From the NCBI GenBank assembly GCA_035776755.1, contig DASTWS010000027.1:26912-90911 (forward strand): DNA of 64,000 nt, written 5' to 3'. The position numbers and the translations under genes were made by a program. Shown here one piece after another: positions 25,454 to 34,847 of the stretch (the first letter of the stretch is position 1; the number at the start of each line of letters is the position of its first letter). Under the pieces are notes generated by a model. The model saw nothing but the letters and a program-made list of their open reading frames with translations, had not been told where the DNA came from and searched no databases. The stretch is from UBA11358 sp035776755 (GTDB lineage Bacteria; Verrucomicrobiota; Verrucomicrobiia; Limisphaerales; UBA11358).

Positions 25454-25934
25454 ATTTCTTTTTCTGCCGTTGTTGCTGATGTTTGCGGGATGTGTCACGC
25501 ATCATTTTTCACCGCCGCCGGGCCTGTTCCCCGCGAATGCATTCATCACGCAGCGCGCCACGTTCACTGCGCGCGGCAAGCAATTTCCCCTGGATGGTTT
25601 TCTGGCGATGAGCGAAACCGGCGGGAAACGATTCGTGATCACGGCGATGATGGGCGTAGTAGTGGCAGATATATTGGTGAAACCTGACGGAAAAATTTAT
25701 ATCATGCGTTCGTCGCAAATGTTTCCGGAAAAATACATCCGCAACGGCGTTGCCCGTGATCTGGAATGTATTTTTGGCGGCGCGGACGATAAAAATTGTC
25801 CGGTGCAAATGCTCGACCGGAAACATTTTATCGTCCATCGTTTCGGTTACACGCTGGATGTGCGGATTTTGGATGTTAAACCGGGGCCGCAGCCGGCAAA
25901 ACTGTTTGATGAAACAAAAGCAGCAAAACAATGA
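25443..25934 (+). CDS. Predicted lipoprotein of the polyene-type cluster (DUF3261-like)
   Basis: A 163-residue protein with a lipoprotein signal (MRRKFLFLPLLLMFAGC, lipobox FAGC). The mature part looks like a beta-rich, LolB-like lipid-handling domain (FPLDGFLAMSETGGKRFVITAMMGVVVADILVKPDGKIYIM). DUF3261 lipoproteins occupy this position next to LolA-like genes in aryl-polyene clusters; the assignment is by size, signal and context, so moderate. It could receive the lipid at the outer membrane. It overlaps the LolA-like gene by 11 bp and the dehydratase gene by 4 bp. Confidence 0.7.
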   Translation: MRRKFLFLPLLLMFAGCVTHHFSPPPGLFPANAFITQRATFTARGKQFPLDGFLAMSETGGKRFVITAMMGVVVADILVKPDGKIYIMRSSQMFPEKYIRNGVARDLECIFGGADDKNCPVQMLDRKHFIVHRFGYTLDVRILDVKPGPQPAKLFDETKAAKQ

Positions 25935-26305
25935 CGATGCATCATTCGATTTTCACAGCGCGCACGAGCGGGCCGGCGCAACAAAATGACGGCGCGAAAT
26001 TATTCGAATTCAATTTTTCGGCGCGTGACGACGTGTTTGCCGGGCATTTTCCCGGACGTCCGATTTTGCCGGGCATTTTCCAGATTGAAATCGCACGCGC
26101 GGCGGCCGAATGGGCTTGTGATCGCCGGTTTGCCGTGAATGAAATCTCAAAATCCAAGTTCCAGCGGCCGATTCTGCCGGACGAGCCGTTGAAACTGGAA
26201 TTGAAATTGACGGAAACAGACGACATGGTTTCGGCGCGCGCGAATTTTTCCGTCAACGGCGAGCCGGCGGGGGAAACTCTTCTGCAATTGCGGCAATGCG
26301 ACTAA
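25931..26305 (+). CDS. FabZ-like hotdog dehydratase (ApeI-like)
   Basis: A 124-residue hotdog protein. The diagnostic stretch is FAGHFPGRPILPGIFQIEIA, with the catalytic His in GHFPG and the acidic residue in the following helix, as in FabA/FabZ. ISKSKFQRPILPDEPLKLELKL is the conserved strand pair. It should act with the hotdog protein encoded at 19413-19823, since aryl-polyene systems use two dehydratase subunits. It overlaps the lipoprotein gene by 4 bp and the C45 hydrolase gene by 10 bp, so it belongs to the same transcript. Confidence 0.85.
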   Translation: MTMHHSIFTARTSGPAQQNDGAKLFEFNFSARDDVFAGHFPGRPILPGIFQIEIARAAAEWACDRRFAVNEISKSKFQRPILPDEPLKLELKLTETDDMVSARANFSVNGEPAGETLLQLRQCD

Positions 26306-27960
26306 AGCTTTGGCTTAAACGAATCTTTATCGGCGTGGTTTTGCTGGTCCTGGCCGGCTGGCTTTCCATTTTGTTCATCCTTCACAATTCAATCGCGCAA
26401 CCTCCGCCGTTGCCCAAAGATATTTCCATTACCAAACTCCAGCCGGAAACGCGCGGCGGGAAAACTTTTCTGGGCAAATCGTGGCGCGGCAGACGCGAAG
26501 GATTGACGGTCGTTTATCTCACCGGATCGCCGTTTGATATCGGCTACGCCGACGGCGCGCTGATGCAGGACAAGATGCACGTATTGGAAAATGAATTCGC
26601 CAAGATGATCCAAAAATACGTGCCGCAGCATTGGGTGATGGAGCTTTTGAAAAATTACATCATCTGGCGCAACCGGCATTTGAGCAATTATATCCCGGAA
26701 GATTATCGGATGGAAATTTACGCGACGACATTAGCGTGCAAAGACATTCATCCCGAGGAAGGGAATTTTTATAATCGGCTGCTGAATTATCACGCGGCTC
26801 ATGACGTTTCCTACATGATGATTGATAATCCCTTCATCGCCAAAAGCGCGGGCTGCACGGCGTTCGGCGCCTGGAGCAACGCGACGGTAAATGGCCATCT
26901 GATTACCGGCAGAAATTTTGATTGGGAAGCTGCGGAGGTGTTCAGCACCAATCGCGTTGTGGAAATGTATGAACCGGACAAGGGCATTCCATTCATTTCA
27001 CTTTCATGGGCGGGGATGGCCGGCGTCGTTTCGGGAATGAACCGCGCCGGAATTTCGGTGACGATCAACGGCGCACCTTCAAAGTTGCCGGGCGAGACGG
27101 CAACGCCCGTGGCAATTGTTGCGCGCGAAATTTTACAGAACGCGCACAATCTGGACGAAGCGTTGAAGATTTTGCGCAACGCAAAGGTCTTTGTTTCGAC
27201 AATCTGGCTCGTTGGCAGCCGGGCAGATGGAAAATTTGTTGTCGTTGAAAAAACGCCGCTGGCTACCAATGTCCGCGAAGCAAACGGCGACACAATTGTT
27301 TGTCCGAATCATTTTGAAACTGCTGGCCTAAAAGATGAACCGCGAAACACGAATTACATGGCCGAAGCGACGTCGGTTTCGCGCGAAACGCGGATCCTGG
27401 AATTGCTCAAGCAAAACGATGGCGCAATTGATCCCGCGCTGGCCGTGAAGTTCCTTCGTGATCGTGATCTGCCGGGCGGAATTTTCGCGGGCGACGGTCA
27501 TCGGAGTTCGCTTAACGCCTTTATCGCCACGCACGCGGTGGTGATGGACCTGACGGCGGGAATTTTTTACGCGGCATGTCCGCCGAATGGCGAGGGAAAA
27601 TTTGTTGCATTTGACGTGAATGATTTTTCGCGCGAGCTTCCGGCTATGACGATTCCCGCGGATGAAGTTTTAGCTTCCGGCGAATACGACCGCACGCGGC
27701 AATCGCAACAATGTTTGGCGGACGGGGAAAACGTAATGAAAACGAATCCGCAAAAGGCTTTGGAATTTGCCGACAAGGCGGAACGATTGAATCCCGGGTT
27801 TTATGAAAATTCATTTTTGCGCGGGCGCGCATTGCTTGCATTGAACCGAAATGACGATGCGGCAAAAGCATTTGAAACCGCTTTGGCTGAACATCCGGCG
27901 TTTTTGAAAGAGCGACGCGAACTCGAAGATTTATTGCGCCGGGCCAAAGCCGCCAAGTAA
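26296..27960 (+). CDS. C45-family (acyl-CoA:6-APA acyltransferase-like) Ntn hydrolase with TPR tail
   Basis: A 554-residue protein with an N-terminal membrane anchor (IFIGVVLLVLAGWLSILFILH), a C45/AAT-type Ntn-hydrolase domain and a C-terminal helical repeat. The predicted autocleavage site is Gly-Cys at residues 186-187 (KSAGCTAFGAWSNAT), giving a mature N-terminal Cys nucleophile. The motif HLITGRNFDWEA, then FISLSWAGMAGVVSGMNRAGISVTINGAPS, matches the family. The tail (about 470-550) has TPR-like units such as PQKALEFADKAERLNPGFYENSFLRGRALLAL. Family members transfer or hydrolyse acyl groups on amines; similar genes are seen in flexirubin loci. The substrate is unknown. Confidence 0.82.
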   Translation: MRLKLWLKRIFIGVVLLVLAGWLSILFILHNSIAQPPPLPKDISITKLQPETRGGKTFLGKSWRGRREGLTVVYLTGSPFDIGYADGALMQDKMHVLENEFAKMIQKYVPQHWVMELLKNYIIWRNRHLSNYIPEDYRMEIYATTLACKDIHPEEGNFYNRLLNYHAAHDVSYMMIDNPFIAKSAGCTAFGAWSNATVNGHLITGRNFDWEAAEVFSTNRVVEMYEPDKGIPFISLSWAGMAGVVSGMNRAGISVTINGAPSKLPGETATPVAIVAREILQNAHNLDEALKILRNAKVFVSTIWLVGSRADGKFVVVEKTPLATNVREANGDTIVCPNHFETAGLKDEPRNTNYMAEATSVSRETRILELLKQNDGAIDPALAVKFLRDRDLPGGIFAGDGHRSSLNAFIATHAVVMDLTAGIFYAACPPNGEGKFVAFDVNDFSRELPAMTIPADEVLASGEYDRTRQSQQCLADGENVMKTNPQKALEFADKAERLNPGFYENSFLRGRALLALNRNDDAAKAFETALAEHPAFLKERRELEDLLRRAKAAK

Positions 27961-27975
27961 AATCAGGAATCAGTT

Positions 27976-28680
27976 ATGGATTTGTCCGACCCTAAAAGAA
28001 TGCGCCGCAATTTGTTGCCGGTGCAATTTTTTTTGGGCGGCGCGGCCAATTTTACGCTGGCAGCGCTCTACTTGCGCCGCGCACACGGCCTGGAAAAATT
28101 GGATCCGAACCGCCGTTGCATTTACGTTTCCAATCATGTCAGCCTTCTCGATACGTTTCTGCTCGGCGCTTTGTTTTGGCGGACGGGTTGTTATCCGATT
28201 TCAGTTCTTGGCGACAAAATGGTGTGGAGCACGTCGCCGCTCAAGCGTCGGTTGAGCGATGCGCTTGGATTCCTGCTGGAACGGGGAAAATTGAACCCTG
28301 CGCGTATTGAAGAATTGAAGACGTTCGGGCGCGCATCAAGCGATTTTCAACTGGTCGTTTTCCCTGAAGGCACTCGTGGCAATGGCGTGGAGGTGGCTCA
28401 ATGTCACCCGGGAATTTTTTACATCGCGCATGAAGCGAAGGTTCCGGTTGTCCCGATTTTCATCGAGAACATGCAGCTCGTTTCCACGAAGAAAGGAAAA
28501 TTTCATCCCATCAGGGGACTGCGAAAGGTGGAGATCCATTTCGGCGATGCGATTGGGCCGGAAAATTATTTGCAACTGTCGCGCGATGAATTTACAGAAT
28601 TCATCCGGGAAAAGATCGCGGCGCTTTGTCCTGATCAAAAGCCCGCCCGCCCCATTTTAGTTCCCGCAGAAGCCCGATGA
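27976..28680 (+). CDS. 1-acyl-glycerol-phosphate acyltransferase (PlsC) family protein
   Basis: A 234-residue PlsC-type acyltransferase. The catalytic HX4D motif is NHVSLLDTFLLG (near residue 58), with FPEGTRGNG as the substrate-binding motif and VPVVPIFIENM as the third block. It follows the C45 hydrolase gene by 15 bp and ends the operon, its stop meeting the convergent HU gene. It may esterify the polyene product to a lipid, or it may simply serve phospholipid synthesis. The operon setting favours the former. Confidence 0.85.
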   Translation: MDLSDPKRMRRNLLPVQFFLGGAANFTLAALYLRRAHGLEKLDPNRRCIYVSNHVSLLDTFLLGALFWRTGCYPISVLGDKMVWSTSPLKRRLSDALGFLLERGKLNPARIEELKTFGRASSDFQLVVFPEGTRGNGVEVAQCHPGIFYIAHEAKVPVVPIFIENMQLVSTKKGKFHPIRGLRKVEIHFGDAIGPENYLQLSRDEFTEFIREKIAALCPDQKPARPILVPAEAR

Positions 28681-28682
28681 AA

Positions 28683-28982
28683 TCAGGCATTCGGTGTGAG
28701 TTTCAAAACCTCAGCGCGCATTTCTTTGCCGGCTTTGAATTTGACGGTTGCGCGCGCCGGAATAGGGACGTCCGTTTCCGGCCGGTTTGGATTGCGCCCC
28801 ACACGGGCTTTGCGGATTTTGATTTCAAAGACTCCAAAGTTTCGCAATTCCACTTTGTCGCCCTTCGCGAGAGCTTCGGAGATGTAATCAAGTGTTTTCT
28901 GCACCACGTCGAAGACCTGCTGCTGATTCAGGCCAGTTTCGCCGCTGATGCGTATGACCAGATCGCGTTTTGTTAAAGTCAT
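28683..28982 (-). CDS. HU/IHF-family DNA-binding protein
   Basis: A 99-residue protein from ATG 28980-28982 (LTKRDLVIRISGETGLNQQQV). The family core is DKVELRNFGVFEIKIRKARVGRNPNRP, with the DNA-intercalating Arg-Asn-Pro tip. The charge and the VGRNPNRPETDVPIPARATVKFKAGKEM pattern are closer to IHF-alpha/HU mixtures than to E. coli HU. It bends and compacts DNA. It is convergent with the end of the polyene-type operon, and its upstream region contains a G8 run. Confidence 0.93.
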   Translation of the reverse strand: MTLTKRDLVIRISGETGLNQQQVFDVVQKTLDYISEALAKGDKVELRNFGVFEIKIRKARVGRNPNRPETDVPIPARATVKFKAGKEMRAEVLKLTPNA

Positions 28983-29373
28983 AAGCCGTCCCAATCGTTG
29001 TTAGAAGTTATGGAAGGTATAGCTCGCTGCAAGGGGGGGGTCAAGCGTAATCACTGTAAGGCAATAGTTGGAAAACGAGGTGCGATTTGGATTGACCGAA
29101 TCCTTCTCAGTTTCCAGTCGATTTATATTTCGCACGGAACGAAAAAGAAAATGTTTCGGAACGCGCTTTTACTTGAATCTTATTGACGGAATCCGGGAAA
29201 AAGCGTATAAAAATCTACGATTTGGTGGTTAAAGAGTAATTGAGTTGTCGGCACAAGCCAAATCCGGTTTCCTCACCATTAGTTGTGCCCGCAACAGCGA
29301 AAACCGCGATTAGTTGTGGTTTTTTCTTTACTAATTCAAGCAGTTGTGGTTGCATTGCCGCAGCCAAAAGAGC
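28983..29373. promoter_or_regulatory. Upstream region of smc and HU genes with repeated AGTTGT units
   Basis: About 390 bp without a gene. It holds a homopolymer of eight G (29033-29040) in the HU leader, and four copies of AGTTGT in direct orientation at 29245, 29281, 29312 and 29342. The last three extend to AGTTGTG. Their spacing is 36, 31 and 30 bp, about three helical turns each, directly before the smc start. This may be an operator or a promoter array; that is inference. Confidence 0.45.
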
Positions 29374-32300
29374 ATGTATCTCAAAAATTTAACCGTTTTC
29401 GGCTTTAAGTCCTTCGCGGATAAAACCGCGCTTAATTTCCAACCCGGAGTCACCGCCATCGTCGGCCCCAACGGCTGCGGCAAATCCAACGTTTCTGATG
29501 CCATCCGATGGGTCCTTGGCGAACAATCAGCCAAGGCGCTTCGCGGCGGCGAGATGGCAGATGTCATCTTCAACGGCACGGACGGACGAAAACCTATGGG
29601 CATGGGCGAAGTTTCGCTCACACTTGGCGGCGTCGGTGAAGAAAATCTTCGCGCTGCAGGCGTGGAAGTCGCCTACGACGAAGTCACGCTCACGCGCCGG
29701 ATTTTCCGTGACGGCGGAAGTGAGTATTTTCTGAACAAAACGCCATGCCGTCTCAAAGACATCCAACAGTTGTTCATGGGCACCGGTGTCGGCCGCACGA
29801 GTTACAGTATTCTTGCACAAGGTCACATCACCCAGATTCTTTCCAGCAAACCAGAAGATCGCCGGATGATTTTCGAAGAAGCTGCCGGCATCACCAAATT
29901 CAAATCGCAGAAAAAAGAATCGTTGCGCAAACTTGAATATACCGACCAAAACCTGTTGCGCGTCGAAGATTTGATCAAAGAAGTGAAACGACAAATCGGT
30001 TCGCTTCAACGCCAGGCCGGCAAAGCGCGCCGCTACAAACAGATTTCACAAGAACTTCAACATCTGGAAACCCAACTCGCCCGGCATCAATTTGACGTGT
30101 TGCAGGCGGAAATCGCCGAAAGAAATTCCGCGGCGGAAAGATTGCGCGATGAAATCGAAACCGGCTCGGCGGATATTCTGCGCCGGGAAGATGAAATCAA
30201 ACAATTGCGCGAACGGTTGACGGAATTGGAACACGAGGTTTCCACACAGCAACAACGCGGAATGGAATTGAAGGGCGAAATCGAGCGGCACGAAAGTCGC
30301 ATTCAATTTGATGAAGAACGATTGCGTGAATTGGAATCGCAAAATTCCAAAGCGCTCGCCGACATCGCGCAGGCGGAAGAACGCCAGCGCGCGTCGGAAG
30401 AGGAATTGGCGAACGTGCAGCAGCAGCTTTCGAAATCAGAGGGGGCTGTGGCGGAATATAAAGTTGCGCTCGAACAAAAGCAATTCGCGCTGACTCAGGT
30501 TGAAAATGATTTGAAGCGTTTGCAGGAGGAATTGCGAACGGCGCAATCCGCAGCGTTCACAGCCGCGCAGGATTTGTCGCGCATTCGCAATGAAATTACC
30601 GCGCTGGATCTGCAAAAGCAGGGCAATGTCGTGCGGCTGGAAAAGCTTTCCGCCGAAAAAGTCCAACTTGAAGAAGAGCGCACGCGCCTGGAAGCGCGCT
30701 TGCAGGAGTTTACCGCCAGCGTTGAAGTTGAAAGGCTGAGCGCACAAACCAAACGCGGCTCGGTTGAGCAGCGACAAAACCGCCTGCGCGAATTGCAGGA
30801 TGAAATTCAAAAATCTTCAGCGGAACAGGACGTGTTGTTGCAGGAACAGGCTGAGAAGCGTTCGCGCCTGACGGTCATCGAGCAGCTCGAACATTCGCGC
30901 GAAGGTTTCGACGCCGGCGCGGTTGCAGCGTTGAGCCAATCACGTTCGGTCATCGGCTCGCTCGCGGACCGGATTCGCGTGCCGGAACAATTTGTCGTCG
31001 CCGTTGAAAACGCGCTCGGCCACAATTTGCAACTTGTTTTGACGGAACAGCCGGAATCGGCGCAGGAAATCATCGCCGATTTGAGCGCGAACAAAACCGG
31101 TCGCGCGAGTGTTGCGGCGCTGGCGATCCAGAAGCAACCGGACGAAAAGCAATTGGCGTTTGCTGGTGAGATGGCTCCGGCATCCGGTCCGATCAACGAA
31201 TTGGCTGGCGGACAGATTGTTCATGCGATGAGCGTGATTCAAGCCGAGCCGACGGTGGAACCGCTTTTGAAGTCGTTGCTCGGCCGGACTTTTATTGCTG
31301 CTGATTTGCCGACGGCGACGGCGCAAATTCAAAACGGCCATGCGGGTTGCGATTTCGTCACGTTGAAAGGTGATTTGTTGAGCCGGCACGGCATTTACAC
31401 GGGCGGTTATTTGAACGGTCACGGAAATCCGAAAGCGCCGGCTTCAATTCTTGGCCGTAAGAACCAGATCGCCGAACTGCAAAAGGAATTGGCGCGGATC
31501 CAGGAATTGATTGCCGAAGCGAGCCGCAAACGCGGCGCATTGCTCGCCGAGCAAACAGAGTTGCAGGCGAGTTTGCAGCAGGCACAAACGGAATTGCGCG
31601 AGCAAGAAGTGGCCATCGCCACGCGCGAAGGCGAGTTCAATGCGTTGCAGAATTCTTCGCGAATATTAAACCAAAAGATCGAGACAGTGGTTTTCGAGGT
31701 TCAAAGTCTGGCAGCACAGGAACGGGAAGGCCTGGAAAAGCGCAATGCTCTGGCCGAGCGGTTGGCTGAACTGGAAAATCGCGAGCGGACGGAACAAGAA
31801 AAAGTTTCGTCGCTGACGGGCAATCTGGAAACATTGCGGCAGCAGCGTGACGCTGCAAACGCGGCGTTGACCGAAAGCAAAGTCGCCCTTGCCGCCGAGG
31901 AACAAATGCTTGCCTCATTCCGCCAGCAGCAGCAGACATTGACGCAACGGATCGCTGAATTAAGACAAGTTGTTGAACAACGGCGCGGCGAAATTTCCTC
32001 CGTGGTTTCCCGCAAAGACCAGGCTGAATCGGAAATCGTCGAATCACGCGCGCAGATCGCCAGGATTTCGCACGAGCGGGAACAGGTCAACGCGCAAGCG
32101 GCTGAATTGCTGGCGCAGAAAAACGCCCAGGAAACCGATGTGCTGGCCCGCGATGAAAATTTGCGTTCGCAACGCAGTCATTTGACGGATTTGCAGAACC
32201 AGCGCGGCGGAATTGAAGTTGAATTGGCGCAGAAAAATATGTCGGTCCAAAACCTGCGTGAAAAAATCCAGCAGAAATACCATATCAATTTGGATGACAT

Positions 32301-33117
32301 CCGCAGCGAGTGCATCACGATCACGTTTGCGGACGAAGGTCCGGCGAAAGTTCAAACGCTGACGCCCGAGGAAATGGCAGCGAGCGGCGCGGCGACGGAT
32401 TGGAATTCAATCGCGCAGCAAATCGAAGCGTTGCAAAAGCGGCTGGATGAGATCGGCCCAGTCAATTTGGTCGCGATCGAGGAATACGAAGAGACCGAAC
32501 AGCGCCATCAATTCCTGACGAAGCAGCACGACGATTTGGTTTCCGCCAAAGCGCAATTGCTTGAAGTGATCAATCGCATCAACACGCAGACGCGGGAAAT
32601 GTTTGTCCAGACGTTCGAAAAAATCCGGGAAAATTTCCGGACTATGTTCGTCGAGGTTTTTGGCGGCGGCAAAGCCGATTTGATTTTGTCCGATGAAAAT
32701 GATGTTTTAGAAAGCGGCATTGACATCGTGGCGCGCCCGCCGGGAAAACAATTGCAAAGCATTTCGCTGTTGTCGGGCGGCGAGCAGACGATGACGGCGG
32801 TTTCTCTTTTGTTTTCGATCTATCAGGTCAAGCCCAGCCCGTTCTGCGTTCTGGATGAATTGGACGCGCCGCTGGACGAATCGAACGTCGTGCGCTTCGT
32901 CAAAATTTTGCAGCGGTTCCTTGCGCATTCGCAATTCATCATCATCACGCACAACAAACGGACGATTGCGATGGCGGATGTGCTTTACGGAGTAACGATG
33001 GAAGAGCACGGCGTTAGCAAAATTGTGAGCGTAAAATTCCACAAAGTGGAAGAGCAGGGGACGCAAACGGCGACTGAGCCTGCGAAAGAAGCTGGAAATC
33101 TTACGACCACAAATTGA
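29374..33117 (+). CDS. smc: Chromosome segregation ATPase SMC
   Basis: A 1247-residue SMC protein from ATG 29374; the longer frame from 29344 adds an unlikely leader. The N-terminal head has FGFKSFADKTALNF and Walker A GPNGCGKSN, then VLGEQSAKALRGGEMADVIF. Two long coiled coils flank a hinge (about residues 505-690) with DRIRVPEQFVVAVENALG and GIYTGGYLNGHG. The C-terminal head has signature LSGGEQTMTAVSLLFSIY and Walker B PFCVLDELDAPLDESN, then the His-switch region FIIITHNKRTI. It dimerises to organise the chromosome. Length is in the normal bacterial range. Confidence 0.96.
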   Translation: MYLKNLTVFGFKSFADKTALNFQPGVTAIVGPNGCGKSNVSDAIRWVLGEQSAKALRGGEMADVIFNGTDGRKPMGMGEVSLTLGGVGEENLRAAGVEVAYDEVTLTRRIFRDGGSEYFLNKTPCRLKDIQQLFMGTGVGRTSYSILAQGHITQILSSKPEDRRMIFEEAAGITKFKSQKKESLRKLEYTDQNLLRVEDLIKEVKRQIGSLQRQAGKARRYKQISQELQHLETQLARHQFDVLQAEIAERNSAAERLRDEIETGSADILRREDEIKQLRERLTELEHEVSTQQQRGMELKGEIERHESRIQFDEERLRELESQNSKALADIAQAEERQRASEEELANVQQQLSKSEGAVAEYKVALEQKQFALTQVENDLKRLQEELRTAQSAAFTAAQDLSRIRNEITALDLQKQGNVVRLEKLSAEKVQLEEERTRLEARLQEFTASVEVERLSAQTKRGSVEQRQNRLRELQDEIQKSSAEQDVLLQEQAEKRSRLTVIEQLEHSREGFDAGAVAALSQSRSVIGSLADRIRVPEQFVVAVENALGHNLQLVLTEQPESAQEIIADLSANKTGRASVAALAIQKQPDEKQLAFAGEMAPASGPINELAGGQIVHAMSVIQAEPTVEPLLKSLLGRTFIAADLPTATAQIQNGHAGCDFVTLKGDLLSRHGIYTGGYLNGHGNPKAPASILGRKNQIAELQKELARIQELIAEASRKRGALLAEQTELQASLQQAQTELREQEVAIATREGEFNALQNSSRILNQKIETVVFEVQSLAAQEREGLEKRNALAERLAELENRERTEQEKVSSLTGNLETLRQQRDAANAALTESKVALAAEEQMLASFRQQQQTLTQRIAELRQVVEQRRGEISSVVSRKDQAESEIVESRAQIARISHEREQVNAQAAELLAQKNAQETDVLARDENLRSQRSHLTDLQNQRGGIEVELAQKNMSVQNLREKIQQKYHINLDDIRSECITITFADEGPAKVQTLTPEEMAASGAATDWNSIAQQIEALQKRLDEIGPVNLVAIEEYEETEQRHQFLTKQHDDLVSAKAQLLEVINRINTQTREMFVQTFEKIRENFRTMFVEVFGGGKADLILSDENDVLESGIDIVARPPGKQLQSISLLSGGEQTMTAVSLLFSIYQVKPSPFCVLDELDAPLDESNVVRFVKILQRFLAHSQFIIITHNKRTIAMADVLYGVTMEEHGVSKIVSVKFHKVEEQGTQTATEPAKEAGNLTTTN

Positions 33118-33176
33118 TGCCGTGAGAAAACCGCTTGCAAGGGCAAATTTTGATGGCATACTGTCCATCCCTTGAC

Positions 33177-33257
<81 letters not shown>

Positions 33258-33259
33258 AA

Positions 33260-33285
33260 GCCTCGTTCCCCAACGAGGCTTTTTT
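33260..33285 (+). terminator. Rho-independent terminator after tRNA-Met
   Basis: GCCTCGTT (33260-33267), a CCCC loop and AACGAGGC (33272-33279) form a perfect 8-bp stem followed by six T. It starts 6 nt after the tRNA 3' end. Confidence 0.92.
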
Positions 33286-33375
33286 CATCTCCGAAAAACT
33301 TTTTGACCCGGTTGCTGCGCAGCGCCATCCTGTATTTCAATCATTTCAAAACAATTGATGCAGATTCCATAGCGA

Positions 33376-34803
33376 ATGAAACATTCACTGCGAGTCGGAT
33401 TGTTTGGCATCGGCCTCGATACCTACTGGCCGCAATTCAAAGGCCTGAAGTCGCGGCTTGAAAACTATGTCGGCGGCGTCGAGCGAAAATTAAAACGCCC
33501 GAGCGTGGAAATTGTGAATCTTGGGCTTATTGATTCGGCGCCAAAGGCGTTTGCTGCGGGCCACCGGTTTCGCCGGGAGGATGTGGATTTGATTTTTTTA
33601 CACGTCACAACTTACGCACTGTCCGCGACGGTGCTGCCAGTCGTTCAACGCGCCAAAGTTCCCGTCATCATTTTGAATCTCTCTCCGTCGCCGGCGATTG
33701 ATTACGCGAAATTCAATCAAATGAACGACCGCACGGCGATGACTGGTGAATGGCTGGCATTTTGCGCCGCATGTCCGGTGCCGGAGATCTCCAATGTTTT
33801 TAATCGCACAAAAATATCATTCCACCAAATCACCGGTATGCTGGAAAATGATCCGGAATGTTGGAATGAAGTAGATGCGTGGATTGAAGCGGCGCGCATC
33901 GCAAACGGAATGTTCCACAATCGACTTGGTTTAATGGGACATTACTACGGCGGAATGCTGGATATTTATTCGGACACCACGCTGCAGTGCGCGACGTTCG
34001 GCGGGCACATCGAGATTCTGGAGGTGGATGAATTGGCCGCGTTGCGACGTGCCGTGACGTCGAAACAAATCGCCGACCGTGTCGCGTATTTCAAAAAAGT
34101 TTTCGATGTGCAGCCGGATTGCCGGTCGAAAGAATTGCAACGTGCGGCAAAAACTTCTGTCGCGCTTGACCGGCTGGTAAACGAGCACGATCTGGGTTCG
34201 CTGGCCTATTTTTACAACGGAACGGGCAACGCACAAAATGAAGACGCCATCAGTTCAATCATTCTTGGCAATTCATTATTGACCGCGCGCGGCATCCCGG
34301 TGGCCGGCGAATACGAAGTCAAAAACGTCCAGGCCATGAAAATTATGGACCTGTTCGGCGCCGGCGGTTCGTTTACGGAATATTACGCGATAGATTTCCG
34401 GAACGATGTCGTTTTAATGGGACACGATGGCCCAGGACACATCAGGATTGCCGAGGGAAAAACCAAGGTGCGCCCGCTGAAAGTTTATCACGGAAAAGTA
34501 GGCCGTGGGCTGTCTGTCGAAATGTCCGTCAAACACGGCGCTGTCACGCTGCTCTCGGTGGTCGAAACTCCGGATGGAAAAATCAAATTGCTCGTAGCGG
34601 AGGGCGAATCCGTTCCCGGCCCGATTCTGGAAATTGGCAATACCAACTCGCGTTACCAGTTTTCCATTGGCGCGCGAAAGTTTATGAACGATTGGAACGC
34701 GCAAGGGCCAGCGCATCATTGCGCGGTCGGAATTGGCCATGTCGGACACAAGATCGGCAAGCTCGGCGAATTGCTTGGGCTGGAGGTCGTGCGGATTTGC
34801 TAG
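33376..34803 (+). CDS. L-fucose/L-arabinose isomerase family protein
   Basis: A 475-residue protein with the layout of the L-arabinose/L-fucose isomerase superfamily: an N-terminal alpha/beta domain (VGLFGIGLDTYWPQFKGL) and a C-terminal metal site. Putative ligands are the Glu in GEYEVKNVQAMKIMDLF, the Glu in GGSFTEYYAIDF, the His in VLMGHDGPGHI and the His in GPAHHCAVGIGHVG. That order matches AraA (two Glu, two His). It could supply the L-arabinose to L-ribulose step missing beside araBD at the left end, 31 kb away. The family also holds enzymes acting on other sugars, so the substrate is inferred. Confidence 0.78.
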   Translation: MKHSLRVGLFGIGLDTYWPQFKGLKSRLENYVGGVERKLKRPSVEIVNLGLIDSAPKAFAAGHRFRREDVDLIFLHVTTYALSATVLPVVQRAKVPVIILNLSPSPAIDYAKFNQMNDRTAMTGEWLAFCAACPVPEISNVFNRTKISFHQITGMLENDPECWNEVDAWIEAARIANGMFHNRLGLMGHYYGGMLDIYSDTTLQCATFGGHIEILEVDELAALRRAVTSKQIADRVAYFKKVFDVQPDCRSKELQRAAKTSVALDRLVNEHDLGSLAYFYNGTGNAQNEDAISSIILGNSLLTARGIPVAGEYEVKNVQAMKIMDLFGAGGSFTEYYAIDFRNDVVLMGHDGPGHIRIAEGKTKVRPLKVYHGKVGRGLSVEMSVKHGAVTLLSVVETPDGKIKLLVAEGESVPGPILEIGNTNSRYQFSIGARKFMNDWNAQGPAHHCAVGIGHVGHKIGKLGELLGLEVVRIC

Positions 34804-34847
34804 GCTTTTTTGTTTCGCAAATCCATTTCAGTCCTTATCCTTCGAGC

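Noticed and set aside
18413..28680. Housekeeping fatty-acid synthesis operon
   Set aside because: There are three KS-type genes, a chain-length-factor type, LolA, deacetylase and C45 genes, but no fabD, fabG, fabH or plsX. This is specialised lipid chemistry instead.
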